In this document: in pieces, positions 1 through 12,258 of the stretch
How the letters are laid out: every line of letters begins with the position of its first letter
How positions within the stretch are numbered: the stretch's first letter is position 1
DNA from: Orientallactaga sibirica
Taxonomy: Eukaryota > Chordata > Mammalia > Rodentia > Dipodidae
DNA length: 64,000 bases
Assembly (NCBI GenBank): GCA_036365145.1
Contig: JAEOAD010000030.1
Location: 11,935,001 to 11,999,000, forward strand
Direction: 5' to 3'
Notes under the pieces: model-generated
What the model was told of the DNA's origin: nothing
What the model saw: only the letters and a program-made list of their open reading frames with translations
The model's database searches: none
Translations under genes and position numbers: made by a program

Positions 1-999
1 ATAATAATTTAAGAGCGAGGTTATCATAGAAACTTAGGGGCTTTTATTGTCAGTATCATTTTACTTATTTATTTACTGTAGAAATTCATTTTGGTCTAGC
101 TTTATCATGTCAGGATTTTGAGGAGATTCCCACTCCTCTGTGATCCCAAAAGGGATTTTATTAATAACATAATTATCAGTTATCAAAAGCCAGTAATGAG
201 TTAAGACTGTAGTTTAGTTCTTTGATCTAGGTAGAATGATTGCATATTTCAGACACCAAATGATGGGGTTCCGGACACTGTAGCCCAAAACTATGGCACC
301 ATGGTATTTGAGAAGTAGAAGCAGGAAGGTTGTTCTGCCCTTCTTGCATGAGAGTGAACTAATTTTCTGATCTGTCTCTGAAGGAAGTCATAGGCCCTTA
401 TGCCAGAGGCTGTGCCCCGTGGAGGACATAAGCAGGAGGAAAGCAGCATCCTTATCACTGAAGACACAGGACACTAAGAAGAATCAGAACAACAGGCCTT
501 GTTAAGTAACCCCACCCTGTGTAGTAGTGTACGTTATTTCCCTTTCATCCACTCATATGTCTCTATAATGATATCTTCATCAAACTTAAGAATAAAATTA
601 CAAGTGTTTCCTTGGTCTTCATTTCCTTCTGAAAGCTCCATTGTTAGGTAAAACTTGTTAATTCTCAAGTTTTTCTTGATAGGGACCTCAGCCAATAGCA
701 TAGTAATACAAAAGAAAGAAATTATTTGCTACTTAGACTTGTTATTGAAAGGTATGAAGTCATGTGCCAGAGAAAGCCAAGTCCATGCCTGGACTTTAGC
801 CTCCAGTCCCACAGGCTCCTGCTTGGCCTGTCACCTTCTTTCATTGGAAGGATTTGAAGCTGAATTGGAGGAACATTGTCTAAAAAAGGTGTATACAGAG
901 AGAACATCTGTTATAGGATACCAAGATGTTAAACGGTACTAAATTTAGACTCTTAATTCTTACAGAGTTACCCTTCAAGCTAAGTAGCATGTTTCTAAC
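1..999. other. Unique AT-rich DNA, no gene seen
   Basis: No repeat family, RNA gene or credible exon is recognised here. The open frame at 655-942 has no family resemblance I can see and overlaps an opposite-strand frame, as chance frames do. Confidence 0.5.
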
Positions 1000-1400
1000 A
1001 GCAATCTTAACATCTCATTTTCCTGCTCAGGCTCTTTCAGCACCTCCCCATCTGCTTAGTGTGTGATGCTTGTACCCTATCTGGCTTTTGTCTACTTGGC
1101 CAATTTTAGTTTCTAACCCTCCATATCAGACACCTGAATTCCAGTCACACCAAATAGCTTTTGGCCTTCAGCACATATACTGTTCCTTGGTCAAGGTCAA
1201 GGTGGTCTAAGAAAATTCCAAGGTAAGTACTACCATATCCAACTGGCCCTACCTTAAACATTTCCTGGTGATGCCATGGCAGTAGCTCTGCCACCAGCCT
1301 CATCCATTACTCTTAGCCTTCCCTTAGTTCTGCACATCCAAACCTCTCTATAATGCAATAACTCACTAAATCTGAACTGACTATTTGTAGGACTGTGGGG
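1000..1400 (+). repeat. Possible L2 LINE relic
   Basis: The stretch around 1160-1195 (ggccttcagcacatatact followed by gttcc) resembles the 3' part of the ancient L2 LINE, where 'ggcctttgcacttgctgttcc' is typical. The surrounding pyrimidine-rich sequence fits a decayed L2 but no clean alignment is possible by eye. It could be unrelated unique DNA. Confidence 0.3.
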
Positions 1401-2320
1401 CAGTGAGTTTTTTTCTGTCTTCTATAGCCTTAGAAGTAACCTAATGACAGTAGGTCTCACTGAGTACATTCCTGGGTCTCTCCATGCCTAATTACCTCAG
1501 TTCATGTTCAACATTTTCCCCTTACCTTAGATATTTAAGTATTTTAATTATTTCTTGTGCTTTTCATTTAATTTGACTTGGGTCATCAGTGCCATTTTCT
1601 TAACACTCAAAGTTGATAATTACTTTTCATACTTAAATAAATTCCCATGGTATTCTTCTTGTTTTAGAGAATTAGCCCAAACTATCTTCATGATGTTGAT
1701 CCTGGTTACCCCTCATTTTGTGTCTCTGATATGACAGGTGCTCTATCAGCCATTTTTTATTCACCTCATTATATCCCAATGGGGAATCCTCAAAGGTGAA
1801 TGCTGTCATCTGTAAACAGGAAACAGTTCTAGAGAAGCCCAGGCACCTGTTGCCATATAATGAGTCGGCAACCATACAGCTGGGAGATGTGATCACAACA
1901 CACCAAGTTGCATTCTCATTATTGTTCCCACATTTCAGACTCACCAGTCAGCCTCCTACATTATTTCATACTCTGCTCTCTTGCACAGCGTTCACTCCAT
2001 AGAACCCTCTGTCTTCACTTTGCACCTCTGTCAAGAGGTCTAGATAGAATTATTCCATGTATACCCTCTGAGCATTTGCTCACTTTTGTCTTGGGGCCTG
2101 CAATGCTGTGTGATCATTAGCTCTCCTGCCTTGCTCCTGATGACCATGAGTAGTTCCAGGGGCAGTAGCTGTAGCTAGTCACCACTGAACTCATACAGCC
2201 AAGAGAATCAGAAGTGGTTAGCACCTGGCTCCCATGTGAACTCACTTCTATAAGAAACAATGACAGTAATACTTGCTATCATGTCTTTCTTTTCCTCCAT
2301 CCTCCCTCCTTCTCTTCCCT
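1401..2320. other. Unique DNA, no gene seen
   Basis: Overlapping frames occur on both strands (1672-1944 minus; 1796-2002 and 1908-2120 plus), none resembling a known protein. No young repeat is visible. Confidence 0.45.
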
Positions 2321-2321
2321 C

Positions 2322-2431
2322 TTCTTTGAGGCACAGTCTTGCTATGTTACCTAGGCTAGCCTTGAACTTATGACACTACTGGCTTCTCCCCACCAATGCT
2401 GAGATGACAAGAATATGCCACCACTCCTAGC
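2322..2431 (-). repeat. B1 SINE, old, truncated
   Basis: Reverse-strand B1 signature: 'gaggcacagtcttgctatgttacc', then 'aggctagccttgaactta' and 'ccaccactcctagct'. It is strongly diverged, and the preceding CT-rich run is not part of the B1 body. Confidence 0.7.
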
Positions 2432-3747
2432 TACTCACTAATATTTCTTTTACATGGCATCATACTTGTCAGATGGAATTTTTATCTCATTTCTCAAGAG
2501 AATGCACTGACAAATGGATATGCTATCATGAAATGGTCACTCAAGGAAGCCATGCTGTATTGTTGGCCAGATACAGTACTCTACTGTTCTGAGATCCATT
2601 AGCTACAGCACATGCATTAAGATTTCTTGGAAATTATTTACTTTCAGTTAAAATAGAAACTTGAATTTCAAACCAATACTCTTCCTAATTCTTTCTGAAC
2701 TTAAAAGCTCATTGGGATGTGACCACATGGATAACAAATGTTCCAATGCTAAAGTCCATCTGGGTCCTGGTCATTAAGGGTTTGTTTATTCCTCTTTGCT
2801 TATCTTATCTCTTCCCTGGACATCTAGTGCCATCTCTCACAGGCTGAGCAAGAAGTAGAGGACACTACAGGAGTGACATGTCTACAAACAAGGCAGTGCA
2901 TAGATGGAAAATTTTCAATGCAACAATTTTATTATTATAATATTTTCATTCTTGACAGTTACAAAAATAAATATAGTAGAAAAAAGACAGAAACAAGAGT
3001 TTTGAAGGCATTTTTCCTAATTCATTCCAAGGAAGAAAAAGATAAGGGTTCAAAAGGATTATTATGTAATTTTATATACCATAATTTATACCTCAAGTGA
3101 AATTATTTTGCCAGATAACTGCTATTATGAGAGACTGAAAGGACATTTGAGACTTTGGGTCAAAATGAAGGTGACTTTTCAAACTAAACTAGGTTATGTC
3201 TTTTTATTAAACAAGGATGATGGTTATTCTTCTGTCCTGCCAATAAATCTAAAAAATTAACTTATAATGTAGTCAAAATACTTTACATATGTTGGAAGGA
3301 AGATTTTTTTTAATTTAAGGAAAAATAACATCAGCTATATTAGTTTTATAAAATTAAGGCTATGGTATAAAGGAAGTTAGTAGTATAATCAAATTTCAGA
3401 ACACATATCACATAAAAAGGCATTTCTAAGTAATGTCATCCAAAGAGTTCAAGATATATTATATCTGACTTACTGACCTAAGTAAATCCTTTTACCCTCA
3501 AATATGTATATTTTCATGAGAGGAATATTCCTTTGCTAAAGAAACAGCTATAGTTTTCCTTCATTTTATTGTTTTCTTAATCATTTATACATAATATGTA
3601 GTTATTTTTAAGTGATTAGGTTATTGGGGGGAAGTCAATAGTGGATTAAATGAGTCAAGTTGCTTTTGGCTGTGTCACATTTCCTTTGTTAGTGATGTTG
3701 TGATAGCTTAAATGTTTAGCTTAGTGTTTTCTACAAAAAGTGTACCA
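2432..3747. other. AT-rich unique DNA
   Basis: No repeat family or exon recognised. Long A- and T-rich stretches give a small open frame at 2873-3100 of low-complexity, Lys/Tyr/Phe-rich composition, which I do not consider coding. Confidence 0.5.
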
Positions 3748-4310
3748 GGTTGCAGAGATGGCTCAGTACTTGCTGCTTAAGCATGAGACCTGAATTGGAT
3801 ATGGGTACCCATGCCAAAAGCTGAGCATGGCCATGTATGCCTATATTCCCAGTCCCAAGGTGGACAGAGAGAGGAGAATCACTGGTTCATTGAGAGACTC
3901 TGTCTCAAGCAAACAAAATGCAAGAGCAGGACTGGAGAAATGGTTTAGTGGTTAAAGTGTTTGCCTGAGAAGTCTAAGGACCCATGTTCAACTCTCCAGG
4001 TCCTATGTAAGCAATATGCAAAAGGTGAGGCAAGTGTATAAGGTTGCACATGTGCACAAGATGGCGCATGCTTCTGGAGTTTGATTATAGTGGTTGGAGG
4101 CCCTGGCATGCCAATTCTCTCTCTGTCTCTCACTTTGGCTGTCTTGCATTAAAAACAAAAAAAAAGGCCAGTCCATTGGGTTTGTTTTAAAAAATGCAAG
4201 AGAAATAGAAGGGGCACCCTAGATTCTACTCAGACCTCTGCAATGTGTGAGCATAGGGTACATGCATCTGTATACATATGTGCATATAATATACACATAT
4301 ACACAACAAA
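3748..4310 (+). repeat. B4-type composite SINE (ID head + B1 body), split
   Basis: A B4-like SINE runs forward. It has a tRNA-like head (gcagagatggctcag), a B1-like middle (ggccatgtatgcctatattcccag to 'ctctgtctcaagc'), then a tail after 4203 with the B4-style run toward CA/TG-rich sequence (gacctctgcaatgtgtgagc, tacatgcatctgtatacata). The body is interrupted by a DIP-like SINE at about 3928-4190, flanked by copies of aaaatgcaagag. The host B4 is therefore older than the inserted SINE. Confidence 0.65.
3928..4190 (+). repeat. DIP-like tRNA SINE, long variant 2
   Basis: tRNA-headed SINE beginning 'gactggagaaatggtttagtgg' (degenerate A box), with a degenerate B box around 'gttcaactctcc', the internal 'tctggagtttg' block, a CT-rich tract and an A-rich tail. 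Target-site duplications aaaatgcaagag lie at about 3916-3927 and 4191-4202. It carries an extra internal segment relative to the short form, including gcacaagatggcgc at 4054-4067, which resembles a CTCF core. Confidence 0.8.
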
Positions 4311-4472
4311 GAACTTTGAAAAATTTAAATCCCACAAATGAAAAATATCTCCAAGCCAAAGGAACAAAAATTCAAAGATATATGGACCTTCCCATGGTGA
4401 GGGTTGCATGGAATCAGACATTTTTCATACTTTGGATCTATCTCTATGCTTTTATAAAAATTTTATTTATGG

Positions 4473-4627
4473 AGCTGGGCATGGTGGCACACACCTTTAA
4501 TCCCAGCCCTTGGGAGGTAGAGGTAGAAGGATTTCTATGACTTCAAGGCCACTCTGAGACTACATAGTGAATTCCAGGTCAGCCTGTACAAGAGTGAGAT
4601 CCTACCTTGAAAAAAACAAACAAAAAA
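4473..4627 (+). repeat. B1 SINE
   Basis: Forward B1: 'gctgggcatggtggcacac', 'cctttaatcccagcccttgg', 'gtgaattccaggtcagcc', ending in an A-rich tail. Near-identical flanks (atttatgg at 4465-4472 and about 4629-4636) look like a target-site duplication. Confidence 0.88.
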
Positions 4628-4636
4628 AATTTATGG

Positions 4637-5595
4637 ACATGGGATAGGATAACTTACTTGGGTCTAGTATCCATCCACATTTTATTTATTTTTGGCAAGG
4701 CACAGAATGGAAAAAAAAAACACATAAATAAAACACTATTGCTTTCTCATGGAATTTCCTTTCCCATGCAATGATTAGACATATATAAAAACATTTGCTT
4801 AAAATAATGTAAAATGTGATGTACAGAGTGATATGAGAGTATCTAAGAAGAAACAACTATGTTTGACATTTATTAAATCTTTCCTGGGTAAATAATTTAA
4901 AACCACAGCAAGTATTTCTTACAAATTTTTATTCAAATGTTCTTTTTGTAGTTTTATTATGAATTTTATAATTATCAGATCATTCATGAAGAGTTATTAT
5001 ATATAAAGGTCTTAGTATATCATCTAACAGAAAAGACTTTGATTTATCATTATTATCAAAATCCTTTGGGTTGATCAAATTTTATAGTTTTTTATAGCTT
5101 ACTCTGTTGTGAAATTGTTGAATTATAGTGATTTTCCTCAGGAAGACTATATTCTGCTTTAAAAATGAAGGACTTTTCAAAAACATTCGTGTTTTCCACC
5201 TTTTCTGCTTTGTGGTTTCAAAAGATGAAATTTTTCAATATTATCCTTTGATCTCTATGCAAAGGGCATGTTTTCATCATGTGTGAGCATTAATACAATC
5301 TGGAGAGAAGATCTGACTACTGTGAGCCATTTATTCATTCAACAAATACTGACTAAGTATTTAAGTAGTCAATCCTTTCCTGAATGCCCTCAAGATTCAG
5401 ACTGCTGTTCTAAAGCAGGTGTTTTCCCTTTAACTTTTGTTCTGCCCAAGCCACTGGAACCTTCTATCTTCTTACCATTAGACAACTCTCCTAACCTCTC
5501 TATATTTAAAGTTTTCTTAGCCAGCATACTAGGTATGAAATGACACTATAGCAGAAAAATTAAGTGGTTATAAAATTTTCATCTTAATGATTATG
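4637..5595. other. AT-rich unique DNA
   Basis: No repeat or exon recognised. The frame at 5268-5543 (91 codons) has no recognisable family. Confidence 0.45.
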
Positions 5596-5712
5596 TATTA
5601 TCTGGGTGTGGTGGCATCTATCTGTAATTCCAGCACTTAGTAGGCAGAGGCAGGATTGTGCATTTGAGGGCTTATATATAGTGAGAGCAGTCTCAAAACA
5701 ACAAACAATCAA
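5596..5712 (+). repeat. B1 SINE, old
   Basis: Forward diverged B1: 'tatctgggtgtggtggcat', 'ctgtaattccagcactta', 'ggcagaggcagg', ending 'cagtctcaaaacaac'. Confidence 0.8.
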
Positions 5713-8700
5713 ATAATAAGAACTCCAAATCAGACCAAAATAAATTTTACAGATCTGTATATTAAGACACAAGCTCTTTAAAAAGTTGCATGTCTTTGGA
5801 ACATGCAATGTTTACTGTACAATTATATAACTGACAGATTTGTTTCAGAGGAGTGTTGAACCTTTACCAGACGACACAGTGAGAACAGGAGCAGTCCAGT
5901 TTTTATCTAATCTTGTTTCCCTTATTAACTTTAGCACAGAAAACTGCAATGATATGCAGAGGCATCTTGATAAGAAATAGAAAGCTCACTTTTAAGCATC
6001 TGGTGTGGACTTCCTAGGTTTCTGACTTTTAGTTGTATAAAGTGTAGGCAGATGATATAAAATGTTAAAATGTGACATTAAAATGACCTGACGAGGCACC
6101 CTCGCTAAGAAGTGGACAAAAATTCTCTGAAGTCAAAAGCTAATGTTCATTTCTACCAGTATGTCTGCTACTTCTAGAAGTAAGTTCTGGGCAGAACAAA
6201 ATGCCCCTGAAAAGACAGAAATCTTGGGTTGGAAGTTGGTACAGGGGCATCTTTTTAGAAGACAACAAAATGAACATTTCATTGAGTACCTATTTTCCAA
6301 TGTGGCCAGAATGTAGCATGCTATTTTTTTCTATGCACCTAAAATCTTCACCTATATTCAGACCAGTCCTTTCTGGCATTCATGTCTGGTTTCAACTTTA
6401 ATAACTGATGCTACTCTTGGTCTGAAACTTGTTTCAGTTGGAGTTCTTCTGGCTGAATCTTATAATGCAGTCTCTAAAGGATTTTGAATTGAGTTGAACT
6501 TGGAACCTTTATGTTTTGCACACAAATTCAACCATTCCAGGACAAAATTACTTGAACAGGAATCTGAAAAGATTAATTTTACATTGATTGGTGTGAAGTC
6601 ACCTTGGTAATCTACAACAATATTAGCTCAGGTTTAACACACAAGTGTTATTTTCTTAAGTTTTTCTTCTTTGTATAGTTTATAGATAATATTTTCCAAC
6701 TAATAAGAATCCACCCCAGAGGAAAGATAGAAGAACTGAATATCTACTTTGGATAAGAATACCCAAACTAGGAAAAAAACCCAACCAAACAAACAATAGT
6801 ATAAATCAGTATAAATGGACACAAGGCTCCCTGAAAATTTCAAATAAACTTCATTACTGAGTTTTCCTAAATTATAGCATGGTTATAAAAAGAAATTGGG
6901 ACATATAATAAGAATATTACTAGGCTAATCTTTCAGGGGGTGGAAATATTTCCTTTGAAAAGATTTTTGCCTAGATTGAGGAAAAGAGATCAAATAATAA
7001 CTTTTATAGTAGCAAGAGTAACTCTGGGCCTATGTGTATTTGATGTGAAACTAACCTTTTTGTTTGAAGTTCGTACCTCTTGGACAAGTACATTTTTGTT
7101 TTGAAGATAGTAAAATGTGATATCATTTTACATAAATATGTAATATTGTTAAGCCCTCCCCAAACCTCTCTTAGCTATTTCCGTGTCCTTTGTTCAACTA
7201 ATATTATCTTAATCAAGCTTGTGCTGGAATGAGAATTATTTGGCCACATTTAGCACTCAGTAGTCACAGAAGTGATTTCCAATAGCTAAACACATATGCT
7301 TTACTTTTTCAGAAATGATATAAAAATATGTTGCAGCCTTCAATATAATACTTGAAGGGATATTTATAATTAAATCATTCTTTAGTCCAAATTTTAGAAA
7401 ATTAGCAAATACAATCATATATTATAGTTCACCATTATAAAATGAGAGTGCCAATTATTATATGCCAAATATGGTTATCAATATTTTAGACCTCAATATC
7501 ACATATTAAAATTTAAAATGATTCAGATACATTATCACATGATATTTCCTAAAATCTAATCACTACCTATGATTTAAGATAATCAGTTCAATGTCACTTA
7601 CTAGTCTCTAAGATGAATGCCAAGTTTTACTTTCAGCTTTAGTTATTATTTAATTGTAGCATGTTATACACTACAGTCAACAGAAGACAGCCTACCCAAA
7701 CTATTAAAGACAGCATGATCCTTCAGAACTGCTACATAACTCATTTTTATTAGGAAACTCAATGCTGGAATAGAATGTGAAAATGTTTAGAGATCAGGTT
7801 CTTTTAGAAATATACTACATATTTGCCTCTCTAGTTCCAAACCTCTGGGTATGCATAAAAATTCATATATAAATTTTACAACTTTTGCTTCCAACATGGT
7901 TATCAGACAAAAGATTACATAGGAAATTCCTGATGCATTGCTATTTTTGATGATAACATTAAAGAAATTTTCTAGAAAATTATTAAAATTAGAGTATATT
8001 GATATAATTATGCTGCATAAAAAGGAAAAAAGATGAATATCTGTAATCAAATGTCTGTAGCAAGAGTATCACACCTCTCTCACCTAGGAACTCGGGTAGG
8101 GAGGGATGAGGACACTACTGATTGATTACTAGTAGACTTGTAGACTTATATTGGAAATTTAAAAGAAAAAAATTCTGCTACTGGAGGGTTTATTCCAATT
8201 GCTTGGTGGTGTCTTTATATCTCATGATATTTACTGTTTTTTCAGGCTCTGGTATGAAAAGCAACTCTATAAACATATTAAATTACACTCAGCTTCTAAT
8301 AATTAAGTCAACATTAGTTGTAAACATTTTGATTTTATAGCAAATTCCAAATAAGAATATTTACCATATTTTATCCTCCTGAAAAATTTTAGTAGCTAAG
8401 GACTAAAATAATATTATTTTAATACTAAAACTTTCAAGTTGATTTGTTTAAAATTAGTAAGTTCTTAGTTTTTTTCTCAGAAAATTCTGGTTTATTACAA
8501 GACACCTGTAACTTTTATAAAATTGCGATCTTGAAGTTACTTCATATAAGAGAAGTCGATGATGCCTCATCATTGTTTTATAAATGGTTTGAGTTTTTCT
8601 GACGAAAGGCAGTGTTAGGACTTTTGAGTTCATCTGTAAATACAGTAATTAATAGTGAAGTTTGAGTTTACCAGCAAGATGTGTGAATGCCAAATTCTAG

Positions 8701-9973
8701 ACACGGGACAATGTACTTTAGGATCAGAGATCAGTAAAACCATGGAAGCCTATAAACACGGACAAATGTAGCATGGTGCTGTAGGTAGAATGGAGGATAC
8801 AGATTGTCAAAGGTGGAGAGGATCAGTCTGGAGAGATATCCTAGCTGGGTTTGAAGGATGCATGAGAGGAGGCTGACATTGCTGGGAGAGATGGGAAGAA
8901 ACAATCTATATAGAGGGTATTGCATATGCCAACATTTCATAGACTGTGTTTTGGAAGTTACAAAACATCCAGTTTTGCCAGGAGGTGAGTTGGAAAATAG
9001 CAGGAAATATGAGTCCCAAACTAAACAAAAACCAATGTGCAAAGTGATGAAAGACAAGGAATATATCTCTGAATTTTGTTCTTAAATATGTGGATTTGTG
9101 GAAGTCCTTTGCAAAATTGGACTTGGAGTGGTCATCTTTTATAATAGCTACTAACTTAAATGGCTAACCATGTAGGGAATTATAGCCTGGCCATAAAGTA
9201 CGTGTTGGTCTTCCTGTGAGCTGTTTTATTTTATTTTATTCCACAAAATGCCACTTCAAAGGCAATAGGACTCGTCAGTCAGGAGTGCCTTGGGCATTGT
9301 CATAATTTGTTAAAAGTTCCCCAAAGAAAAACTAGTATGAAATCATTTTATTGCCTTGTCTGTTCATACTGTTAATTCTAAGAATTTCTTTAGTGGTACA
9401 AAAGGAATGGAATTGAAAAGAACCTTTCCCTGCCATTCATTTTGCTGTCATGGAATTGTTGACTTAGATGATATTTTTATTCAAAGATTTTGACTCAAAG
9501 TTAAACCTGTCCATTTAGTTTTTATTTATTTATTTTTTAATGAAAGGTGTGTGAAAGTAATGAAAGTATGGTGGTATCAGCTCTTCATTTTATCCTATAC
9601 AACATCTTGCACACTGACAGACCTATATTCATAGTTATTCCTATTTTAACATCTACAAATGATTTTCTACATTGAGAACTTCTATATCTTTGTATCTTGA
9701 ATGTATCCAATGGTAGAATTAAAGTTTAGAAAATATTCCACTTGTGCTTTATAATTCTTTCATCAGCTGTGTTAACATATTAAATAGCTGACTCATGCTC
9801 GTATGTGTCGATGACAATTATACTTAACAATATAAGGAAACCCCCCCCACACACACACATGTCATTCATACTTTTGGGGAAGAAAATAGCAAATAATAAA
9901 TTATTTCTTTGAAGTAGATCTCCCTATTTATTTGGAATTTTCATAGTAATTTCCAACTTTAGTAACTAGAAGT
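5713..9973. other. Long AT-rich unique stretch
   Basis: About 4.2 kb with no young SINE, LTR or L1 and no recognisable exon. Small frames at 7787-8050 (minus), 8122-8340 (plus) and the overlapping pair 8731-9057 (minus) / 8858-9085 (plus) show no known domain. The part at 8700-9090 is slightly less AT-rich and could be a decayed ancient repeat. A short C-run plus (CA)n lies near 9841-9862. Confidence 0.5.
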
Positions 9974-10334
9974 TTTATTGAAAGTTTTTTTTTTTTTGTT
10001 GTTGTTTGTTTGTTTTGTTTTTGTTTTTCGAGGTAGGGTTTCACTCACTAGCTAAGGAAGACCTGGAATTCACTCTGTAGTCTCAGGGTGGCCTTGAACT
10101 CACAGTGATCCTCCTACCTCTCTGCCCCTGGAGTGCTGGGATTAAAGGTGTGGGCCACCACACCCAGCAGGTGTTTGTATTTTGAGGTAGAGTCTCACTG
10201 TAGCTCAGGCTGACCTGGAATTCACTATGTAGACTCAGGGTGGCCTCGAACTCACAGCAATCCTCCTACTTCTGCCTCCCTAGTGCTGGGATTAAAGGCA
10301 TGTGCCACCATGCCCAGCTTTATTGAAAGTTTTT
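9974..10334 (-). repeat. Head-to-tail B1 dimer with one target-site duplication
   Basis: Two B1 monomers in the same reverse orientation. The outer one spans about 10184-10318 and the inner one about 9990-10168 including its A-rich tail. On the minus strand the first monomer runs into a short A-rich linker (aaaatacaaacacct) and then the second begins with 'gctgggtgtggtgg'. One 16-nt repeat, tttattgaaagttttt, flanks the pair at 9974-9989 and 10319-10334. I see no separate duplication around either monomer. This suggests the dimer moved as one unit, like Alu, but a second B1 landing in the tail of the first cannot be fully excluded. Confidence 0.85.
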
Positions 10335-11456
10335 AACCATATATTTTATTAAAGATTTTAATAACAGTATACATAATCTGCAATTTCTGCTAGACTAGCA
10401 GTAGAATTGACAGAGGAAAGGCTGACATGGTACTGAAACAGATCTTAATCATTTCTTGGTCATTTTCTTGCCAGGGATTTTGATTTGACTGACCAATTTC
10501 AATCTATAGGAACAGCTTTGTTCCTAAGAGACTATAAATCAAAAAAAATACTCACTAAGGAGCAATTCAAGGTGTGTACCCCTTTCGTGAAGCAGCACAG
10601 TGCAAATATTGCTGCAATTATTGGTGTATATTTGTATGAGGTGTGGTGTGTTTTTTGGTTTCACTCTCCTCTGAAATCTATCTGCTTGTTAGAAAAATCA
10701 TGCAGTAAAAGAAGTTTTAGTGCTACATACTGTAGCTGTGCTGGAGTTCAATGTGCAGACTTCACTTCCTTTCTTTCCCTGGATTCTGAGTCCCAGGAAC
10801 ACAATAGGGTTGTTGTGCTCTGGGCTAGTCTGGCATGAAGGATCCTGGAAGAGGAGGTGTGAGCAGCTTGCTTTACCTCCACTGTTTGTTCTACAACTAC
10901 CCCCAGCTAAATCAAATAGCACACCAAACCACTCTGACCAGAATAAACAAGTTCAAGATCCACTGGCTACTATGACCCACATAGAGACCAAAAAATTTTT
11001 TTAACTCTGTTAAACAAATCATGTATGAAACTTAAACATAAACACTTCACAAGTTACATGCTGCTGGTTTACTGTGTAGTTCTCTTAAGAAGTGTTTAAG
11101 TGCAAAAGAGTCCATTGTTGGTAAGAGAGAAAGGCTATCAAGACTCTCCAGAATGCAAACCATGGAAAGTTGTTAAGCAATAAACATTTACTTTGTAACA
11201 CAAATCAGTCGTGTGTTTTAGGCATACAATTTCTAGACCCTTAATTCACTGAAGTAACTATCTCTGACACTCTTCTGTGGAAATGTGTGCATTTGGGTAT
11301 TTTTCCTCGGTTTATTCAGATCATACAATCAATGTAAATCTTTCTCAGGATAAGTTTGACTCCAAGTTATCTTTATGCTGTGCTTTCAAAAGGTGGGTAA
11401 ATAAAGCTTACCTCTGTCAGTCAAGTGGGATGCCAGGAACCCCCTTCTGTGTCTCA
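10335..11456. other. Unique DNA, no gene recognised
   Basis: Non-repetitive by eye. Overlapping open frames (10485-10838 plus, 10698-10922 minus, 10720-11004 plus, and 11277-11657 plus, which runs into the CpG cluster) have no recognisable family. Confidence 0.45.
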
Positions 11457-11648
11457 GCGTCAGTGTGCAAGCAGATGCTGGGTGAGCCAATGTCTGTTAG
11501 CAGGAAGCAGGTGAACCCGAGAGGCTGGCGACGTTACAGTCCAGTGCCCATCCGAGCACACACCTGCCTTTTCAGACCTACTGCTCATAGGCAGCGAGCG
11601 CCTGGCCACGCAGGACCTGTGCTGGCAGAGAGCAACACCCTTCTCCGG
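11457..11648. promoter_or_regulatory. CpG cluster, possible regulatory element
   Basis: I count nine CpG dinucleotides in about 190 bp, far denser than the CpG-depleted surroundings, with locally raised GC. No repeat family explains it. It could be a small CpG island, an enhancer or an unmethylated exon. A 126-codon frame covers it on the plus strand (11277-11657) and a shorter one on the minus strand, but neither resembles a known protein. Calling it regulatory is inference. Confidence 0.35.
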
Positions 11649-11707
11649 GACCACTAGCTCTCAAGATAAGCAGCTAGAGAGCTGCTGAGATAATATTGCA
11701 GGGAAGG

Positions 11708-11760
11708 AAAACAAACAAACAAACAAACAAACAAACAAACAAACAAACAAACAAAAAACA
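11708..11760. repeat. (CAAA)n microsatellite
   Basis: About twelve consecutive caaa units. It creates a spurious Asn/Lys/Gln/Thr-rich open frame on the plus strand. Confidence 0.95.
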
Positions 11761-11916
11761 GACACACAGCATGATCACCCTGCATTCCTCCTTCTCCAAT
11801 CAGCTAATTGCAACAGCAGTCAACGGCTTCCTCAAAGGACAGCTTGCAGGCATGCGTGGCTGTAATAATTGTATGCTAATATACCCATTAGGTCTCTCTT
11901 TCCTTAGTAGATTTCA
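11761..11916. promoter_or_regulatory. Unique segment with inverted CCAAT box
   Basis: Lies between two microsatellites. It contains ccaatcag at about 11797-11804, which is ctgattgg on the minus strand and matches the NF-Y/CCAAT consensus, next to a homeodomain-type taattg. It is non-repetitive by eye. Functional status is inference. Confidence 0.3.
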
Positions 11917-11936
11917 AAAAAAAAAAAAAAAAAAAA

Positions 11937-11980
<44 letters not shown>

Positions 11981-11982
11981 AA
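11917..11982. repeat. A-run followed by (GAAA)n
   Basis: A 20-nt-scale A run grading into about a dozen gaaa units. Confidence 0.95.
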
Positions 11983-12097
11983 ACAGCTCCTTCCCGGTTA
12001 CTGCTTAGCAGAATTATGCCACACTGTTTTCCATAAGTAAAATGGCTGGTCCTCTGAACGCTGCTGCAGATAGCTCATTGGGTTCCACTGGCTTTTC

Positions 12098-12111
12098 GTA
12101 GCCATAGCAAC
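12098..12111. promoter_or_regulatory. RFX X-box match
   Basis: gtagccatagcaac fits the RFX X-box consensus GTNRCC-(0-3)-RGYAAC with no mismatch and a 2-bp spacer. It sits in a repeat-free stretch (11990-12250) that has four further CpGs and a ccaat at about 12236. RFX factors control ciliary and some neuronal genes; no gene is visible nearby to link it to. Confidence 0.4.
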
Positions 12112-12258
12112 AACCAACAGACAGACTTAGCAAGCTTGGCTGGTCATGTGCAGCGCACGACACAGCTTGTTAATTTCTTTTCATCAAACTCATCATTTTG
12201 GAGGAGGCTAGCTTCTGTTATCTCTCTAAATGTTACACCAATAGCACAAGCACTCTGG

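Noticed and set aside
1160..1195. Thirteen bases identical to part of U6 snRNA (cagcacatatact).
   Set aside because: The match does not extend upstream or downstream as U6 would, and the context fits a decayed L2 better.
3940..4010. Possible tRNA genes at the heads of the DIP-like SINEs and ID elements.
   Set aside because: The heads keep A and B boxes but do not fold as complete tRNAs, and each is attached to a SINE body with target duplications.
9832..9862. Short C-run with (CA)n as a structured or Z-DNA element.
   Set aside because: Only about 30 bp and typical of common microsatellites.
11277..11657. 126-codon frame across the CpG cluster as a possible exon.
   Set aside because: No protein family recognised and an opposite-strand frame is also open; I list the region as possible regulatory DNA instead.
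11696..12040. Asn/Lys/Gln/Thr- and Lys/Glu-rich open frame.
   Set aside because: Produced by (CAAA)n and (GAAA)n microsatellites.
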